Shown: positions 4,619 to 5,208 of the stretch, piece by piece
How the letters are laid out: each line of letters starts with the position of its first letter
How positions within the stretch are numbered: position 1 is the stretch's first letter
Assembly (NCBI GenBank): GCA_018715465.1
Contig: DVLN01000045.1
Span: 1-5,208, forward strand
DNA: 5,208 nucleotides
Direction of reading: 5' to 3'
Origin: Candidatus Faecivivens stercorigallinarum
GTDB taxonomy: Bacteria > Bacillota > Clostridia > Oscillospirales > Ruminococcaceae
Program-made: the position numbers and the translations under genes
The notes under the pieces: generated by a model
What the model was told of the DNA's origin: nothing
Seen by the model: only the letters and a program-made list of their open reading frames with translations
Databases searched by the model: none

Positions 4619-5208
4619 GTGGAAAGCGCTCGAATGGTTTTGGCCGTCGTATTGATGGCGGTAGTCTCTTATCTGATTGGCTGTGCCAACTTTGCAATTA
4701 TTATCAGCAAACTGCTCTATCATAAAGACATCCGGGATTATGGCTCCGGTAATGCGGGGATGACCAATATTGCCCGCACATTCGGAAAATTTCCGGCGGT
4801 ATTGGTGACAATCGGTGATTTTGCCAAAGGTGCGATTGCGTTGCTGTTGGGGCACTTGCTGGTGATGACAGTCGGCGGAACCGGAAGCTTTACGGATTTC
4901 CCGTTTTACGGGGAATATATTGTTGCATTCTTTGTCATGATGGGACATTGTTTTCCAGTGTTTTATGGTTTTCGCGGCGGGAAAGGCATCCTGGTTTCGG
5001 CAGGTGTGATTCTGATTTTGAATCCATGGATGTTGTTGGTATTGCTGGCAATTTTCCTGGTTGTGTTCCTGACGACGAAGATTGTTTCGGCAGGTTCTAT
5101 TACGGTTGCGGTTTCTTACCCGATCCTGACTCTGATTTTTGGACTGATCAATCATACGGAGACAGTCCTTTGGGATACGTTGGTTGCGCTGATTCTCGGC
5201 GGACTGGT
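4619..5208 (+). CDS. plsY: Acyl-phosphate:glycerol-3-phosphate acyltransferase PlsY (3' end outside window)
   Basis: This inner membrane enzyme transfers an acyl chain from acyl-phosphate to glycerol-3-phosphate, the first committed step of phospholipid synthesis in most bacteria. The visible 196 residues carry the PlsY motifs: DIRDYGSGNAGMTN (37-50), GDFAKG (66-71), the phosphate-binding FRGGKG (118-123), and TKIVSAGS (153-160) of motif 3. They also include several hydrophobic membrane segments (about 7-30, 58-84, 100-115, 125-152, 160-177, 183-196). The GTG start at 4619 is preferred, with AGGGAAGGAAG (4604-4614) just upstream. The ATG five codons later at 4634, preceded by GGAAAG, is a fair alternative. 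The coding frame runs through the right edge, so only a short C-terminal part should be missing. The enzyme normally uses acyl-phosphate made by PlsX, whose gene is not in this window. It is the second gene after der, and gpsA would be expected next. Confidence 0.96.
   Translation, partial: MESARMVLAVVLMAVVSYLIGCANFAIIISKLLYHKDIRDYGSGNAGMTNIARTFGKFPAVLVTIGDFAKGAIALLLGHLLVMTVGGTGSFTDFPFYGEYIVAFFVMMGHCFPVFYGFRGGKGILVSAGVILILNPWMLLVLLAIFLVVFLTTKIVSAGSITVAVSYPILTLIFGLINHTETVLWDTLVALILGGL

Noticed and set aside
4573..4702. An ATG overlapping the der stop codon (TAATG) that opens a short frame.
   Set aside because: The frame is out of phase with plsY, ends soon after, and its basic, low-complexity product has no family resemblance; the plsY frame from GTG 4619 explains the DNA.
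4337..5155. A 272-codon open frame on the minus strand opposite der and plsY.
   Set aside because: Its product is rich in Gln, Asn and His with no fold signature, and it overlaps two well-supported genes on the other strand.
1..5208. Searched for CRISPR arrays, tRNA or rRNA genes, insertion sequences, phage attachment sites and toxin-antitoxin pairs.
   Set aside because: No regularly spaced palindromic repeats, cloverleaf sequence, transposase signature or integrase-associated repeats were seen.

Overview
The window looks like a chromosomal segment from a low-to-mid GC Firmicute, most likely class Clostridia and possibly an Oscillospiraceae/Ruminococcaceae-type gut anaerobe. The reasons are strong AGGAGG-type ribosome binding sites, sigma-A promoters of TTGACA/TATAAT type, a zinc-ribbon ribosomal protein L32, the DUF177-rpmF and der-plsY gene pairs, and an RsgI-like anti-sigma factor. 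The genus call is inference; no search was run.

Left part (1-1846). A minus-strand gene is cut by the left edge; only its first 16 codons, ribosome binding site and promoter are visible. Divergent from it is a compact three-gene plus-strand unit. It encodes a small secreted Gly-rich protein with three 18-residue repeats carrying acidic Ca2+-loop-like motifs (204-527), an ECF-type sigma factor (549-1025) and a single-pass membrane anti-sigma factor with an RsgI-type extracytoplasmic domain and a Gly-rich tail (1022-1846). The sigma and anti-sigma genes overlap by 4 bases (ATGA). This looks like a transmembrane signalling module: the anti-sigma holds the sigma factor at the membrane, and the secreted protein is a candidate target or ligand.

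Middle (1847-2342). This is about 500 bases with no convincing protein gene. The first half is AT-rich, with three GTGGAAA(A)C repeats enclosed by an 8-base inverted repeat. The second half holds what looks like a free-standing structured small RNA: a TTGCTT-17-TATAAT promoter, about 145 nt of foldable sequence with two strong stems, and a GC hairpin followed by six T. I could not assign the RNA to a known family.

Right part (2343-5208). This is housekeeping sequence. A consensus-like promoter drives a DUF177/YceD protein and rpmF (L32), ending in a strong intrinsic terminator at 3148-3184. Then come der (EngA, a double-GTPase ribosome assembly factor) and plsY (glycerol-3-phosphate acyltransferase), which starts with GTG and runs off the right edge. 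Two further RNA hairpins sit just ahead of the rpmF and der ribosome binding sites.

The items most worth following are the structured RNA at 2115-2259 and the sigma/anti-sigma/repeat-protein module at 204-1846.
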